A stretch of 41,196 nucleotides of DNA from Paracoccaceae bacterium. GTDB lineage: Bacteria; Pseudomonadota; Alphaproteobacteria; Rhodobacterales; Rhodobacteraceae. Position numbers and translations under genes: made by a program. Under the pieces are notes generated by a model. It did not search any database and was not told the origin of the DNA. It saw only the letters and a program-made list of their open reading frames with translations. The stretch's first letter is position 1. Each line of letters opens with the position of its first letter. Below are positions 27,268-36,600 of this stretch, piece after piece. The stretch spans positions 1 to 41,196 of the forward strand of contig CANNIA010000033.1 of NCBI GenBank assembly GCA_947504705.1, given 5' to 3'.

Positions 27268-28104
27268 TCAATCATTCTTGAGCGGCAGTTCGGGGACGCG
27301 CAGGGCGTCGGCAAGCCTTGCCTTGGCGCTGCCGGGGCGGAGGGGTTGCTGCTGGCTGTCATGTGGGGACCAGCCCGTAAGGAAAACCAGTTCGAAAGTT
27401 GCCCTGACCCGGCCTTCCGGCGCAGGGAAGTTCTCTTGGTATATTGCTTCGGCCTCGTCAAAGATCCTCCGGCGGGTGAAGTGGCGGGGACGGGCGGCAA
27501 GGGCGCTGGTTTCGCCCATCGCGCGCAGGTCGGCCATCAGGGCCGCGAGACTGGCGTAGTGCACAGTTTGGGTCACGCTGTCGGCGACTGGCAGGGCAAA
27601 GCCAGCCCGCTGCATCAGCGCGCCAAGGTCGCGGATTTCGCCCATCGGCAGGACGCGGGGGGACAGGCCGCCAGTGACCCGGCTTTCGGCTTCGGCCAAG
27701 ACGGCGCGGAGTTCCTGCAGGGTCCGGCCGCCGAAAAGGACGCCAAGGAATAACCCGTCAGGTATCAGAGCTCGGCGGCACTGGATCAGTTGACCGAGGG
27801 GGTCGTTCGCCCAGTGCAGCGACAGCGCGTGGATCACAAGGTCATGCGTGGCTTGAGCGAGTGGGAGAAGTTCAGTGGGTTCAGTTTGCAGGGCTTCGGG
27901 CAGAAGGTCGTGCCAGATCCCGGGAAAACCTGAGATCAGGGCAGGTAACGTAAACCTTTTGTTAACCTCAAGCAGTCTTTCCTGAAGATCATCGGCCGCA
28001 AGCGCGTGCAGGAGCATTGCGGCTGAATGGCCGGGCAAGCCTGTGGCACGGCGGCGCTGGCAGGCTAGTGTCGAAAGGTCAGTCAGGATCGGGGGCGTGG
28101 TCAT
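27268..28104 (-). CDS. NDUFAF5/BioC-like methyltransferase-fold protein
   Basis: The C-terminal two thirds follow the NDUFAF5/BioC-like pattern: HDLVIHALSLHWANDPLGQLI, then the substrate-side FLGVLFGGRTLQEL and the tail GWSPHDSQQQPLRPGSAK. The usual SAM-binding motif I (D-x-G-x-G-x-G) is missing; the region between EVNKRFTLPALISGFPG and the next motif has no glycine-rich loop. In mitochondria NDUFAF5 hydroxylates an arginine of complex I, and this alphaproteobacterial relative could do the same; that is inference. It starts 24 bases from the divergent comF gene and precedes hemH. Confidence 0.8.
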   Translation of the reverse strand: MTTPPILTDLSTLACQRRRATGLPGHSAAMLLHALAADDLQERLLEVNKRFTLPALISGFPGIWHDLLPEALQTEPTELLPLAQATHDLVIHALSLHWANDPLGQLIQCRRALIPDGLFLGVLFGGRTLQELRAVLAEAESRVTGGLSPRVLPMGEIRDLGALMQRAGFALPVADSVTQTVHYASLAALMADLRAMGETSALAARPRHFTRRRIFDEAEAIYQENFPAPEGRVRATFELVFLTGWSPHDSQQQPLRPGSAKARLADALRVPELPLKND

Positions 28105-28128
28105 CGCCTAAAGGATGGGGGGACGAGA

Positions 28129-28851
28129 ATGGGAATGCAAGCTGCGCTGCACCTTCTATACCCGCCGCAGTGTATCAGTTGTGGCCAGGCCGTCATTTCG
28201 GACTTTGGCCTTTGCGCCGAGTGCTGGCGAGCAACCCATTTCATCTCGGGGCTGGTCTGCGACCAATGCGGGACACCCTTGCCGGGGCCGGACCGGACTG
28301 AAAGGGTGCTGTGCGACGATTGTCTGACGATTGCTCGCCCGTGGGAGCGAGGGCGGTCGGCGCTGCTGTACGGCGACAACGCGCGCAGTCTGGTGCTGGC
28401 TCTGAAGCATGGCGACCGGATGGACCTTGCCCGGCCTGCTGCTGCATGGATGACAAGGGTCGCGCAACCGATACTGAAGCCGGGAATGCTTGTGGTTCCC
28501 ACACCGCTGCATTGGTTCCGGCTGTTTCGGCGAAAATATAATCAGGCGGCGCTGTTGTCGAAGGCGGTCGCGCGGCTTACCGGGCTTTCGCAATGCCCGG
28601 ATGCGCTGATCCGGCGCCGCCCGACTGGAACTCAGGACGGCAAGACAAGGGACGGGCGCTTTGCCAATTTGCTTGACGCCTTCGTCGTGCCACCGCGCAG
28701 AGAAGCCGTGGTTTGCGCCCGCGACATATTGCTTGTCGATGATGTGATGACCTCGGGTGCGACCTTTGCCGCAGCGACCGAAGCACTTTTCGCAGCCGGG
28801 GCGCAGTCTGTATCAGTTCTGTCGCTGGCACGCGTTGCGAAAGAGGCGTGA
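28129..28851 (+). CDS. comF: ComF family protein (PRPP-type phosphoribosyltransferase fold)
   Basis: ComF-family proteins take part in DNA uptake in some bacteria, but in most genomes their role is open. The N-terminus carries a cysteine-rich zinc-binding region: C15-x2-C18, C29-x2-C32, C44-x2-C47 and C62-x2-C65. The C-terminal part holds the PRPP-binding loop DILLVDDVMTSGATFAA. The 240-residue length is normal. A G-rich ribosome site precedes the ATG at 28129. It heads a plus-strand group with grxC, the nitrilase-like gene and marR. Confidence 0.9.
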   Translation: MGMQAALHLLYPPQCISCGQAVISDFGLCAECWRATHFISGLVCDQCGTPLPGPDRTERVLCDDCLTIARPWERGRSALLYGDNARSLVLALKHGDRMDLARPAAAWMTRVAQPILKPGMLVVPTPLHWFRLFRRKYNQAALLSKAVARLTGLSQCPDALIRRRPTGTQDGKTRDGRFANLLDAFVVPPRREAVVCARDILLVDDVMTSGATFAAATEALFAAGAQSVSVLSLARVAKEA

Positions 28852-28882
28852 ATTTCCTAAGTCATGGGGAAAGAGGTTCCCT

Positions 28883-29140
28883 ATGCGACACGTCGAAATC
28901 TACACTACCCCCACCTGCGGTTACTGTCAGGCCGCCAAGCGGTTGCTTGGTCGCAAGGGTGTTACCTTCAAGGAGATTGATGTCGGCGGAGACCATGACT
29001 TGCGGATGGCCATGACGCTTCGTGCCGGCGGTCGCCAGACCGTGCCGCAGATTTTTATTGAAGACCTTCATGTTGGCGGTTGCGATGACCTTTATGCGCT
29101 GGATGAGGCGGGCAAGCTTGACCCGCTGTTGGCCGCCTGA
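28883..29140 (+). CDS. grxC: Glutaredoxin 3
   Basis: A small thiol-disulfide oxidoreductase of 85 residues that uses glutathione to reduce protein disulfides. The dithiol active site is C-G-Y-C (TPTCGYCQAAKRLL), with the cis-proline motif TVPQIFI and the glutathione-contacting GGCDDLYAL near the end. The ATG at 28883 follows an AGAGG ribosome site; the longer frame from 28757 lies inside comF. The stop overlaps the next gene's ATG by one base. Confidence 0.95.
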   Translation: MRHVEIYTTPTCGYCQAAKRLLGRKGVTFKEIDVGGDHDLRMAMTLRAGGRQTVPQIFIEDLHVGGCDDLYALDEAGKLDPLLAA

Positions 29141-29970
29141 TGCGTGCGGGGCTGGTCCAGCTTACGGTCAGTGACGATCCGGCGGTGAACTTGCCGGTGA
29201 CGCTGGGGTTTGTGCGTGAGGCGGCTGCGAAGGGCGCGGAATTCGTTCTGACGCCCGAGTTGACGAACGGGCTTTCCTCAAGCCGGGGCCATCAGCGCGC
29301 GGTGTTTCGCAGTGAAGCCGAGGATCATACTCTTGGTGCCCTGGTGGTCGAGGCCAAGTCGCTGGGCGTTTGGCTGCTGATCGGCTCGCTGGGCCTTTTG
29401 ACCACGGATGCCGATGGTCGATTCGCCAACCGGTCTTTTCTAATCGCCCCGGATGGCGAGATCGCTGCGCGTTATGACAAGATCCACATGTTCGACGTAA
29501 ATGTCTCGGCGACCGAGGTCTACCGCGAAAGCGAAGGCTATCGCCCCGGGGACAAGGCCGTTCTGGCCGAAACCCCGTTGGGGATGATCGGTATGACGGT
29601 CTGCTATGATCTGCGCTTTCCGGCGCTTTATCGCCGCTTGGCCCAAGCGGGCGCGCAGATCCTGACTGTGCCCGCCGCCTTCAACCACATCACCGGTGCC
29701 GCGCATTGGGAGTTGCTGGTACGCGCCCGTGCAATCGAGACTGGCTGCTTTGTCCTGGCCCCGGCGCAGACCGGGTTTCACCCCGAATCACAGGGCAAGG
29801 GTCGCCGCACCCATGGCCATTCGCTGGCCGTTGCCCCTTGGGGCGAGGTTCTGGCGGATGGTGGAACCGGTGCTGGCGTGACAATGGTCGATCTCGACCT
29901 TGCCCGCGTTGCCGAGGCGCGGCACCGTGTGCCCTCGCTGACCCATGACCGGGGCTTTGCAGGGCCATGA
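29140..29970 (+). CDS. Carbon-nitrogen hydrolase (nitrilase superfamily)
   Basis: The Glu-Lys-Cys triad of the family is present: Glu in LTPELTNG, Lys in YDKIHMFDVNV and Cys in MTVCYDLRFPALYRRLAQ. The 276 residues and the sequence around Cys are like Nit1/Nit2-type amidases, which cleave deaminated glutathione or omega-amides such as 2-oxoglutaramate. The neighbouring glutaredoxin gene, translationally coupled by a one-base overlap, fits a glutathione-repair role; this is inference. Its end overlaps the MarR gene by four bases. Confidence 0.9.
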   Translation: MRAGLVQLTVSDDPAVNLPVTLGFVREAAAKGAEFVLTPELTNGLSSSRGHQRAVFRSEAEDHTLGALVVEAKSLGVWLLIGSLGLLTTDADGRFANRSFLIAPDGEIAARYDKIHMFDVNVSATEVYRESEGYRPGDKAVLAETPLGMIGMTVCYDLRFPALYRRLAQAGAQILTVPAAFNHITGAAHWELLVRARAIETGCFVLAPAQTGFHPESQGKGRRTHGHSLAVAPWGEVLADGGTGAGVTMVDLDLARVAEARHRVPSLTHDRGFAGP

Positions 29971-30416
29971 GCACGGAACGCAACGACGATCTTGCTGTCG
30001 CGCTGTTTGGCGAGTTGTTCATGGCTGACCAACTGGCGCGCAACCGGATCTCGAAGATCCTGCCCAAGGGAATGGAGCTGTCGCATTTCTCGGTGCTGAA
30101 TCATCTGGCGCGGGTGGGCGAGGAACGCACCCCGGCGCAGCTTGCAAAGGCCTTCCATGTGACGCGCGGCGCGATGACCAATACACTGACCCGGCTGGAA
30201 TGGGCCGGGCATATCCACATTCGCCCGGATTGGGAGGACGCGCGGCAGAAGTTCGTCTCGATCAGCCCATCAGGGCGGGCGGCACGTGATTCTGCCGTGG
30301 CGGCCGTGGTGCCCCAGATTGCCGAGGTTGCACAGGCTTTGGGGGTGGATCGGGTGCGAGCCCTTCTTCCGGTTCTGCGGGAATTGCGCCTGAAACTTGA
30401 GGAGGAGGCCCCCTGA
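29967..30416 (+). CDS. MarR family transcriptional regulator
   Basis: A 149-residue winged-helix regulator. The recognition part reads LAKAFHVTRGAMTNTLTRLE, followed by the wing DWEDARQKFVSISPSGRAARD. The flanking helices form the MarR dimer interface. It overlaps the nitrilase-like gene by four bases (ATGA), so it is cotranscribed. It may control its own operon or a redox/phenolic-compound response; no operator palindrome was recognised by eye. Confidence 0.88.
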   Translation: MSTERNDDLAVALFGELFMADQLARNRISKILPKGMELSHFSVLNHLARVGEERTPAQLAKAFHVTRGAMTNTLTRLEWAGHIHIRPDWEDARQKFVSISPSGRAARDSAVAAVVPQIAEVAQALGVDRVRALLPVLRELRLKLEEEAP

Positions 30417-30492
30417 CCCCGGCATTGCCGCAAAGACCGGTGCAGAAAGGCCATAGTCCCCAGCTTATGCACAACTAAAGGGCGGATATTGC

Positions 30493-30521
30493 TTGCCCTA
30501 GGGTGCGATCCTCCGCATAGA
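30493..30521 (+). promoter_or_regulatory. Possible promoter of the YjbH-YjbF genes
   Basis: TTGCCC (30493-30498) and CATAGA (30516-30521) are spaced by 17 bases, about 30 bases before the YjbH start. The match to the consensus is moderate. The rest of the 134-base gap holds nothing I recognise. Confidence 0.35.
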
Positions 30522-30550
30522 CTGTTCCGAAATCCTGGGTTCTGATCGAC

Positions 30551-32677
30551 ATGCTGCCTATGCCACGTTCCCTGCTCGCCGCTCTTGCGGCCTCGACCAT
30601 GATTGGTGCGGGGCTTTTGGCGTTTCCGGCCTTGGCCGAAATGACAAAGTCGCTGAACCTGAACGGCGCGACGGGTCTGATCGACATGCCCTCTGGCGAG
30701 GCGCAGGATGACGCGACCTTTTCGTTCAATTTCGCCAATATCGGGCCACTGACGCGCGCGACGTTCTCGTTCCAATTCTCGGAACGGTTGTCGGCCTCGT
30801 TCCGGTTCAACACCTGGCGGGACTGGAACACGCTGTTCCCGGCTGAAAAAGACAAAGAAACCGATCGCAGCATCGACCTGCATTATCAGGTCGTGAAAGA
30901 AAGCGGCTACCTGCCAGCCGTGACGATTGGCGTGATCGATCTGGCAGGCAAGGGGATGATGGCTTCGGAATATGTCGCCGCGACCAAAGGTTTTGGCGAC
31001 AAGCTGAAAGTGACTGCCGGTCTTGGCTGGGGTCGCATGGGGTCGAACGGCGGGATCGGTGCGCCGTTTGGCAACCGCCCGACCCTGTCTTCTTCAGATT
31101 ACGGAAAGATTCATATCGATCAGTGGTTCCGCGGTGACGCTGCTTTCTTCGGCGGGGTCGAATACAAGCTGAACGACCGCTGGACGCTGAAGGGTGAGTA
31201 TTCTTCAGACGCCTATCTGCTGGAAGATGATCAGCGCGGCTTGATCGAGCACGATAGCCCGCTGAACTTTGGCATCGAATACCAGAAGGGACCGAATGTC
31301 CGGTTTGGGGCCTATTCGCTTTACGGTAGCGAAGTGGGTCTGGTGCTGCATGTGATCCTTGATCCCAAGCACCGCGCGTCGGGCGGCGTGATGGGTGCAG
31401 CGCCAGATCCGGTCAAGGCGCGTCCGTCGCGCAGCGCGAACTCGGGTGCCTATGATTCCAGTTGGGCCACCCAGGCTGGTGCAGGCCCCGCGCTGCGCAC
31501 TGTGCTTGCAACGCGACTTGCCAAGGACGGGATCGTCGTTGAGGACATGGCCGTTACTGCCGACCGGGTGGAAGTGCGCATCCGCAACGGCCGGATTGAC
31601 GCCGGCGCCCAGGCGATCGGCCGGACGGCCCGCGCCCTTAGCCATGTGATGCCCGCCTCGGTCGAGGTGTTCGAGATCGTCCCGATGGTCAATGGCGTTG
31701 GGGTTTCGAAGGTCACGATCCGCAGAAGCGATCTTGAGGATCTGGAATTTGCCGCCGACAATGCGACGGCCCTGCGGGAGCGGGTTTCGATTACCGATGC
31801 GGGTCAGATGCCCGACTATGCGCTGGGTGACGCTGGCCTGTACCCGAAGTTCCACTGGGGCTTGAAGCCCGCGCTTCGGATGACCGCACCGATGGAAGGT
31901 GATGTAGGAGCACGGCTTTCGGCTTCTTATGATCTAAGCCCGGGTTTGGTCCTGTCCGGCTCGATCTACGGGCGGCTTTACAGCACGTCCGACGGGTCTG
32001 CCGATCCGTCCGCCTCGATCCTGCCGCATGTTCGCAGCGACGGTGGGCTTTACAACGAAAATAGCGACATCGCGCTGGAGCGGCTGACCATGGCTTGGTA
32101 CGCGCATCCGGCTGAAAACCTGTATTCACGGGTTACGCTTGGCTATCTAGAACGGATGCACGCTGGGGTTTCCGGTGAACTTCTCTGGGCACCGGTGGAA
32201 AGCAAACTCGCCATCGGGGCCGAGCTGAACTACACCAAGCAGCGCAATACCGATGGGGCCTTCGGGTTCGACGAGTATGATTATGACATCGTGACTGGCC
32301 ACGTTTCCGCCTATTACGACTTTGGCAATGGCTATCTGGGGCAGTTGGACGTTGGCAAATATCTTGCCGGGGACGTCGGTGCCACAGTTTCGATCGACCG
32401 GGTCTTTGTGAACGGCTGGCGCGTCGGGGCTTTTGCGACGGTGACCGACGCCTCGGATGCCGAACTGGGCGCAGGCGGCTATGACAAGGGGATCCGCTTC
32501 ACGATCCCCCTCAACTGGGCACTTGGCAACCAGACAAACAGCAAACTTGACGTGGCGCTGCGGCCCGCTGGCGGCGATGGCGGGGCCCGGGTGGACGTTG
32601 ATGGTCGACTTTTCCAGTGGATCCGTGATTACCACACTGGCGCGCTTGATCCTGAATGGGGCCGCGTGTGGCGTTGA
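30551..32677 (+). CDS. YjbH domain-containing exopolysaccharide outer-membrane protein
   Basis: The 708-residue product has an N-terminal signal peptide (to about residue 29, ending ALAEM). It begins with LNLNGATGLIDMPSGEAQDDA, a YjbH (DUF940) signature. Many alternating hydrophobic/aromatic strands follow (for example ATFSFQFSERLSASFRF and LTMAWYAHPAENLYSRVTLGY), as expected for an outer-membrane beta-barrel. In E. coli, YjbEFGH and the related GfcABCD genes act in polysaccharide secretion or assembly. The next gene is the YjbF-type lipoprotein, overlapping by 22 bases. The ATG at 30551 was used; a second ATG three codons later is possible. Confidence 0.88.
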   Translation: MLPMPRSLLAALAASTMIGAGLLAFPALAEMTKSLNLNGATGLIDMPSGEAQDDATFSFNFANIGPLTRATFSFQFSERLSASFRFNTWRDWNTLFPAEKDKETDRSIDLHYQVVKESGYLPAVTIGVIDLAGKGMMASEYVAATKGFGDKLKVTAGLGWGRMGSNGGIGAPFGNRPTLSSSDYGKIHIDQWFRGDAAFFGGVEYKLNDRWTLKGEYSSDAYLLEDDQRGLIEHDSPLNFGIEYQKGPNVRFGAYSLYGSEVGLVLHVILDPKHRASGGVMGAAPDPVKARPSRSANSGAYDSSWATQAGAGPALRTVLATRLAKDGIVVEDMAVTADRVEVRIRNGRIDAGAQAIGRTARALSHVMPASVEVFEIVPMVNGVGVSKVTIRRSDLEDLEFAADNATALRERVSITDAGQMPDYALGDAGLYPKFHWGLKPALRMTAPMEGDVGARLSASYDLSPGLVLSGSIYGRLYSTSDGSADPSASILPHVRSDGGLYNENSDIALERLTMAWYAHPAENLYSRVTLGYLERMHAGVSGELLWAPVESKLAIGAELNYTKQRNTDGAFGFDEYDYDIVTGHVSAYYDFGNGYLGQLDVGKYLAGDVGATVSIDRVFVNGWRVGAFATVTDASDAELGAGGYDKGIRFTIPLNWALGNQTNSKLDVALRPAGGDGGARVDVDGRLFQWIRDYHTGALDPEWGRVWR

Positions 32678-33339
32678 CCGGGACTGGAAGGCTTGTCTTC
32701 GGGGCGCTGATTCTGGCGACGTTGTCGGCCTGTGGAAGTAGCAAGCCGCAAGCATCCCCCTTGGCCCAAGCGCTTGGCGCAGTTGCGAAAAACACCCTGC
32801 ATGGCGGGTCTGCTGCTGCCGGGACGCAAGCCCCGGTGACCCGCGCCGATCTTGAAAAGCTTGGCACGCCGGTCCTGCAAGCGGCAGTTGCTGCCCGTGC
32901 TTTCGCCGCGCTTCTGAGCCCAAGTGATGTCAAGGGTAACGTAGTGACCTGGACCAGTCAGGATAGTGTGACCTTCACGTTCCGCGACGGTATCCTGATT
33001 CAGACTCGCGGCCTTGGACCTGACTTGATGTCAGCCGAGGCACCGTCTGTGTCGCAGTTGCTGTCATCCGGCGTCACCTATGAACGCGCCTATTATTTCC
33101 TTGGTGCCGATGATCAGCCGACCCGACGTAAGTATGACTGCTCCACCGCAATCGTCGGCAAGGAAAGCCTGGAGATTCTTGAGCGTAGCTATACGGTCAC
33201 CCATGTGGTGGAAACTTGCTCGCGCCCACAGGGATCGATGACCAACGAATACTGGATCGACGGCACCACAGTCCGCAGATCGCATGAGCTTTTGAGCGGC
33301 GGCGCGGGCTTTGTCGATTTCGCAAGGATCATCGACTAA
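32656..33339 (+). CDS. YjbF family lipoprotein
   Basis: The protein has a lipoprotein signal peptide with the lipobox LSAC at about residue 26 (ALILATLSACGSS), so it should be lipid-anchored in the envelope. The mature part fits the GfcB/YjbF polysaccharide lipoprotein family (for example YYFLGADDQPTRRKYDCSTAI and NEYWIDGTTVRRS). It pairs with YjbH in exopolysaccharide export or assembly. It starts inside the YjbH gene at ATG 32656; a GTG at 32668 is an alternative. Confidence 0.88.
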   Translation: MGPRVALTGTGRLVFGALILATLSACGSSKPQASPLAQALGAVAKNTLHGGSAAAGTQAPVTRADLEKLGTPVLQAAVAARAFAALLSPSDVKGNVVTWTSQDSVTFTFRDGILIQTRGLGPDLMSAEAPSVSQLLSSGVTYERAYYFLGADDQPTRRKYDCSTAIVGKESLEILERSYTVTHVVETCSRPQGSMTNEYWIDGTTVRRSHELLSGGAGFVDFARIID

Positions 33340-33384
33340 GGTCGAAAAGTCGGCGTTGGTAAGGGTTGTTTGCCGGTTTGCTGG

Positions 33385-33390
33385 TATATT
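33385..33390 (+). promoter_or_regulatory. Extended -10 promoter before the small exported protein gene
   Basis: TATATT is preceded by TGG (TG-N-TATATT), an extended -10 that can work with a weak -35. It would start transcription near 33397, about 24 bases before the ATG at 33421. Confidence 0.4.
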
Positions 33391-33420
33391 CAACTTGTAC
33401 CTGATACCCCGGAGGCTTAG

Positions 33421-33624
33421 ATGCAGACAGCCATTTCCGCGTTGGTTTTCGCCCTGTTGTTGGGATCCACAGCCTTTGCCGGTGGTCCAGTCGTCGTGGT
33501 CGAGGATGAAGAAGTCGTCGTACAGAAACCCGCATCCAGCACGGGGCTGTTGCCGCTTTTGCTGATCCCGGTGGCGATCTGCATTTTTCTATGTGGCAAT
33601 GATGCAGATCAGCCATCTGGCTGA
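33421..33624 (+). CDS. Small exported protein, hydrophobic C-terminal part
   Basis: A 67-residue protein with a signal peptide (SALVFALLLGSTAFAGG), a short acidic valine-rich stretch (PVVVVEDEEVVVQKP) and a second hydrophobic segment (LLPLLLIPVAICIFLC) with a polar tail. I remember similar short proteins of this layout as common in Rhodobacteraceae, sometimes misnamed ferrochelatase; none has a known function. GGAGG lies 6 bases before the ATG, so translation is likely. It follows the YjbF gene by 81 bases and may belong with it, although it has its own possible promoter. Confidence 0.7.
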   Translation: MQTAISALVFALLLGSTAFAGGPVVVVEDEEVVVQKPASSTGLLPLLLIPVAICIFLCGNDADQPSG

Positions 33625-33656
33625 GGGTTGAGCGACTAAAGGGCGGTCACGCCGGG

Positions 33657-36600
33657 TCAGTAATCCTTTTCGATGAAGATGCCGACCCCGGTTTCTCCGT
33701 CGCCGCCGACGCGGCCTTTGACAGTCACCCCAGGGCGAAGATCAAGGTTCAGGTTGATCGTGCTGGTCCCGGTCTGATCGATTTCGACCTCGGTATAGAC
33801 ATTGTCGGTAATGTACTTCCCCGCCTTGACCGCCGTCGTCCCGTCTTCGGCGGTTGCGACGTCCAGATCATCAAGACCAAAGCCCTTGCGCAGCCGAGAG
33901 ATCACCCCCTCTCCCCCGCGCCCGGCAAGAACGGCAACCGCTTGAGCCAATTGGGCCGCTTGCAGGGCCGAGATGCTGTCAAGGCCGCGCCCGAATAAAA
34001 GCCGGGCCAGCACTTCTTCCTGCGGCAGATCAGGCACCGAGGAGAATGCGACCCTTGGTTCATCCGCCGGACCTTCGATCTTTACGTAGCTTTGAATCCC
34101 ATCACTTTCGGTGCTGGCCGAAATCTCAAGCTGCGGCACCATACTGCCTTCCAGAATCAGGTTCGCAGTCTCTAGCACCAACCGTTTGCCAAGGATGTCG
34201 AGCCGCCCCCGAATCAGACCGAATTCGCCTGAAGGAACGACCGCCGCAGTTGTGCCGCCCAGTGTCAATGTGCCACCAAGTTCGGCGTCGATGCCGCGAC
34301 CGCGAAGGAAAATCCGGCTTGGTGCGGAAAGGACCAGGTCAAGCCGATAGGCCGGTGACGAACTGCTCTGGCCGCCGTCCACTCCGTTCAAAAGCCCGGC
34401 TCGGCTGCGCGTTTCCCGGACATCTGCAGGTTCGTTTCGGTGGTCGATTTCCATCAGGATACCTGCCGCGTCGATCCCCGATTCGGGGACGCGAAGCTCG
34501 GTCTCCGAAAGGGTCAGCGCTCCAGAAATTGTGGCACCTCCGGAAAGGGGCCCTTTGATCCCAAGTTTGCCGACCAGCACCGTTTCGTAAAGCTTGGGGT
34601 CAAAAAAACGAACCCGGTCCAAGCTTACCGAAAGATCGGCGGGGAAGGGGGCAGTCACCCCGACCGGCCCTTCGATCCGTAATTTGCCGCCGGTCGACAG
34701 TCCGGCGGTCGCGGAAATCTGCGCCTTGCCCGATTTCAAATCGGCAATCGCTTCCACGTTCTGCAGCGAAAAGCCAAAGCTGGGGTCGCTGAGCCGCCCC
34801 CTGGCCAAAGTGACCCGGCCTGAAAGCGAAGCAGCCTCCAACGGCCCAATCAAACGAAGGTCAAAACGTGAGCCGCCATCCAGCACGCGGGGCGCAATGA
34901 AGATATTGGCAAGTCCGGCCTGTCCGGTTCCAGAAATCGAAAGGTCAGCCGAGGCAAGATCACGCGCGAGTGTTCCGGTAACCCTGCCATCCACTTGCCC
35001 CGGCCCGCGGCCAATCAGGTCAAGACCATAGCCGGTCTCACCCTGAAGAATTGTACCGGATACCGAAAGCGGACCGGACAGATCGGGCACCAAAAGACCC
35101 ATATTCACCAGCTTTCCTTTGACCAAAAGCTGTTGCTGCCCATCCTTGATGCTGCCTGTCAGCGAAAGGTCAAACTCGGCGTTTGACAAAAGCATCGAAT
35201 CGATACCCAAAAGACCTTCGGCAAGTCCAATGTCGGCCGTCAGGGTGCTTTGTCCAGCCAGAAGCCGGTCAACTGAGACATTGCCGATTGCCAACCGTTC
35301 GGCTTTGCCGGTCAGTTTCAGTTTTGCAGTCTGCGGCGTTCCTGTGACTGCCAGATCAAAAACCGCCTTGCCGGAATATAGGGGGTCAAGTGCCGACAGG
35401 TCGGCAAGCGTGATCGTTCCGGCAAGATCGCTTCCAGCCGTTTGAGCCGTCCCGGACAACGCCGCTGTCAGAGATCCGGCCTTCAGCTCAAGGCTTCTGA
35501 TGGTGGTCCCGCTTTTGTCCCGAAGAAGCGAGAGTTTGGCAGTGGAATTACCGGACAAGAGGCGGTCGAACTGGTCGATCCCGACGCGCAGATCTTGGGC
35601 AGCCAGCGCGACCGTGCCATCAATATCACCCGAAAGACGGCTGACAGAACCCTCTGCTCGGATGCTGCCAGAACCGGCAACTGGAAGACCGGCCAGCGCG
35701 TCAAGGCGCGAAAGATCATCGACCGTTAGCGTAAGATCGCCCGAAGTAAGGAACGCGGCAGAAAGCCCGGCGACCTGTAACTCTCCTTCAACAGTCAGGC
35801 CCGGTCCGGCAAAAGTGACTTCAGAAAGGCGAAGCCCATCCTCACCGCTGGCAAGATGCAGGTTCAACCTACCCGAAAGCTCGGTCCCGAGTGCCTTCGC
35901 AAGACCGGCGTCGGTGGGTGCAAGGTCGGATGCCGAGACGTGAAGGGCGCCATTAAGGGTGCTTCCATTGGGATCGCTGACGATCCGGCCTGAACCGCCA
36001 AGTTCAAGCTCTCTGGCAGAAAGATCTGCGCGATCAAGCCCGCTGATCCGGGCCTTTGCCGTCCAGCCATGGTCGCCCTCTTGGCTGGTGGCTATCTGGA
36101 AAGATGCCTCATCGATACGCGTGGCCCGCGCTCCGAAAGGCAAAAGAACCGGGCCGCCATCCGGGTTGGACAATAGACCGCTCAACGTCAGGCTTTCGGG
36201 GGCGCCGTCCGCCGCGATCATGCCACTACCTTCGACGGATAGCGACCGCGCCTTGAGGTGGAATTGGTCAAGGGTCAACGCGCCAGACGCTGCACGTTCA
36301 CCTTCCAGCACAAGATCAAGTCTGGTGCCAAGAAAGTCGGCGTACTCTGGCAGGAACAGTGGGGCCAGGTTTCCGGACAGGTCTGCCCTGAGGCCATAAC
36401 CATTGTCCTTTGCGGCAAGCGTCACATTGCCGGCCAGCCGTTCCTCGCCATCAGTGGCAAGCAGAATGTCGGCGGTGAATGCCGAAAGTGGGCCAGAGCC
36501 GGTCAGGTGAAAGTCGGTCGCCGGGGTGCCGGGAAGACCAAGTGCAGTCGCGACCAGACCGTTGACGCCTTCGCCAGCGACAAGGTTCAGGTCCAGTTTT

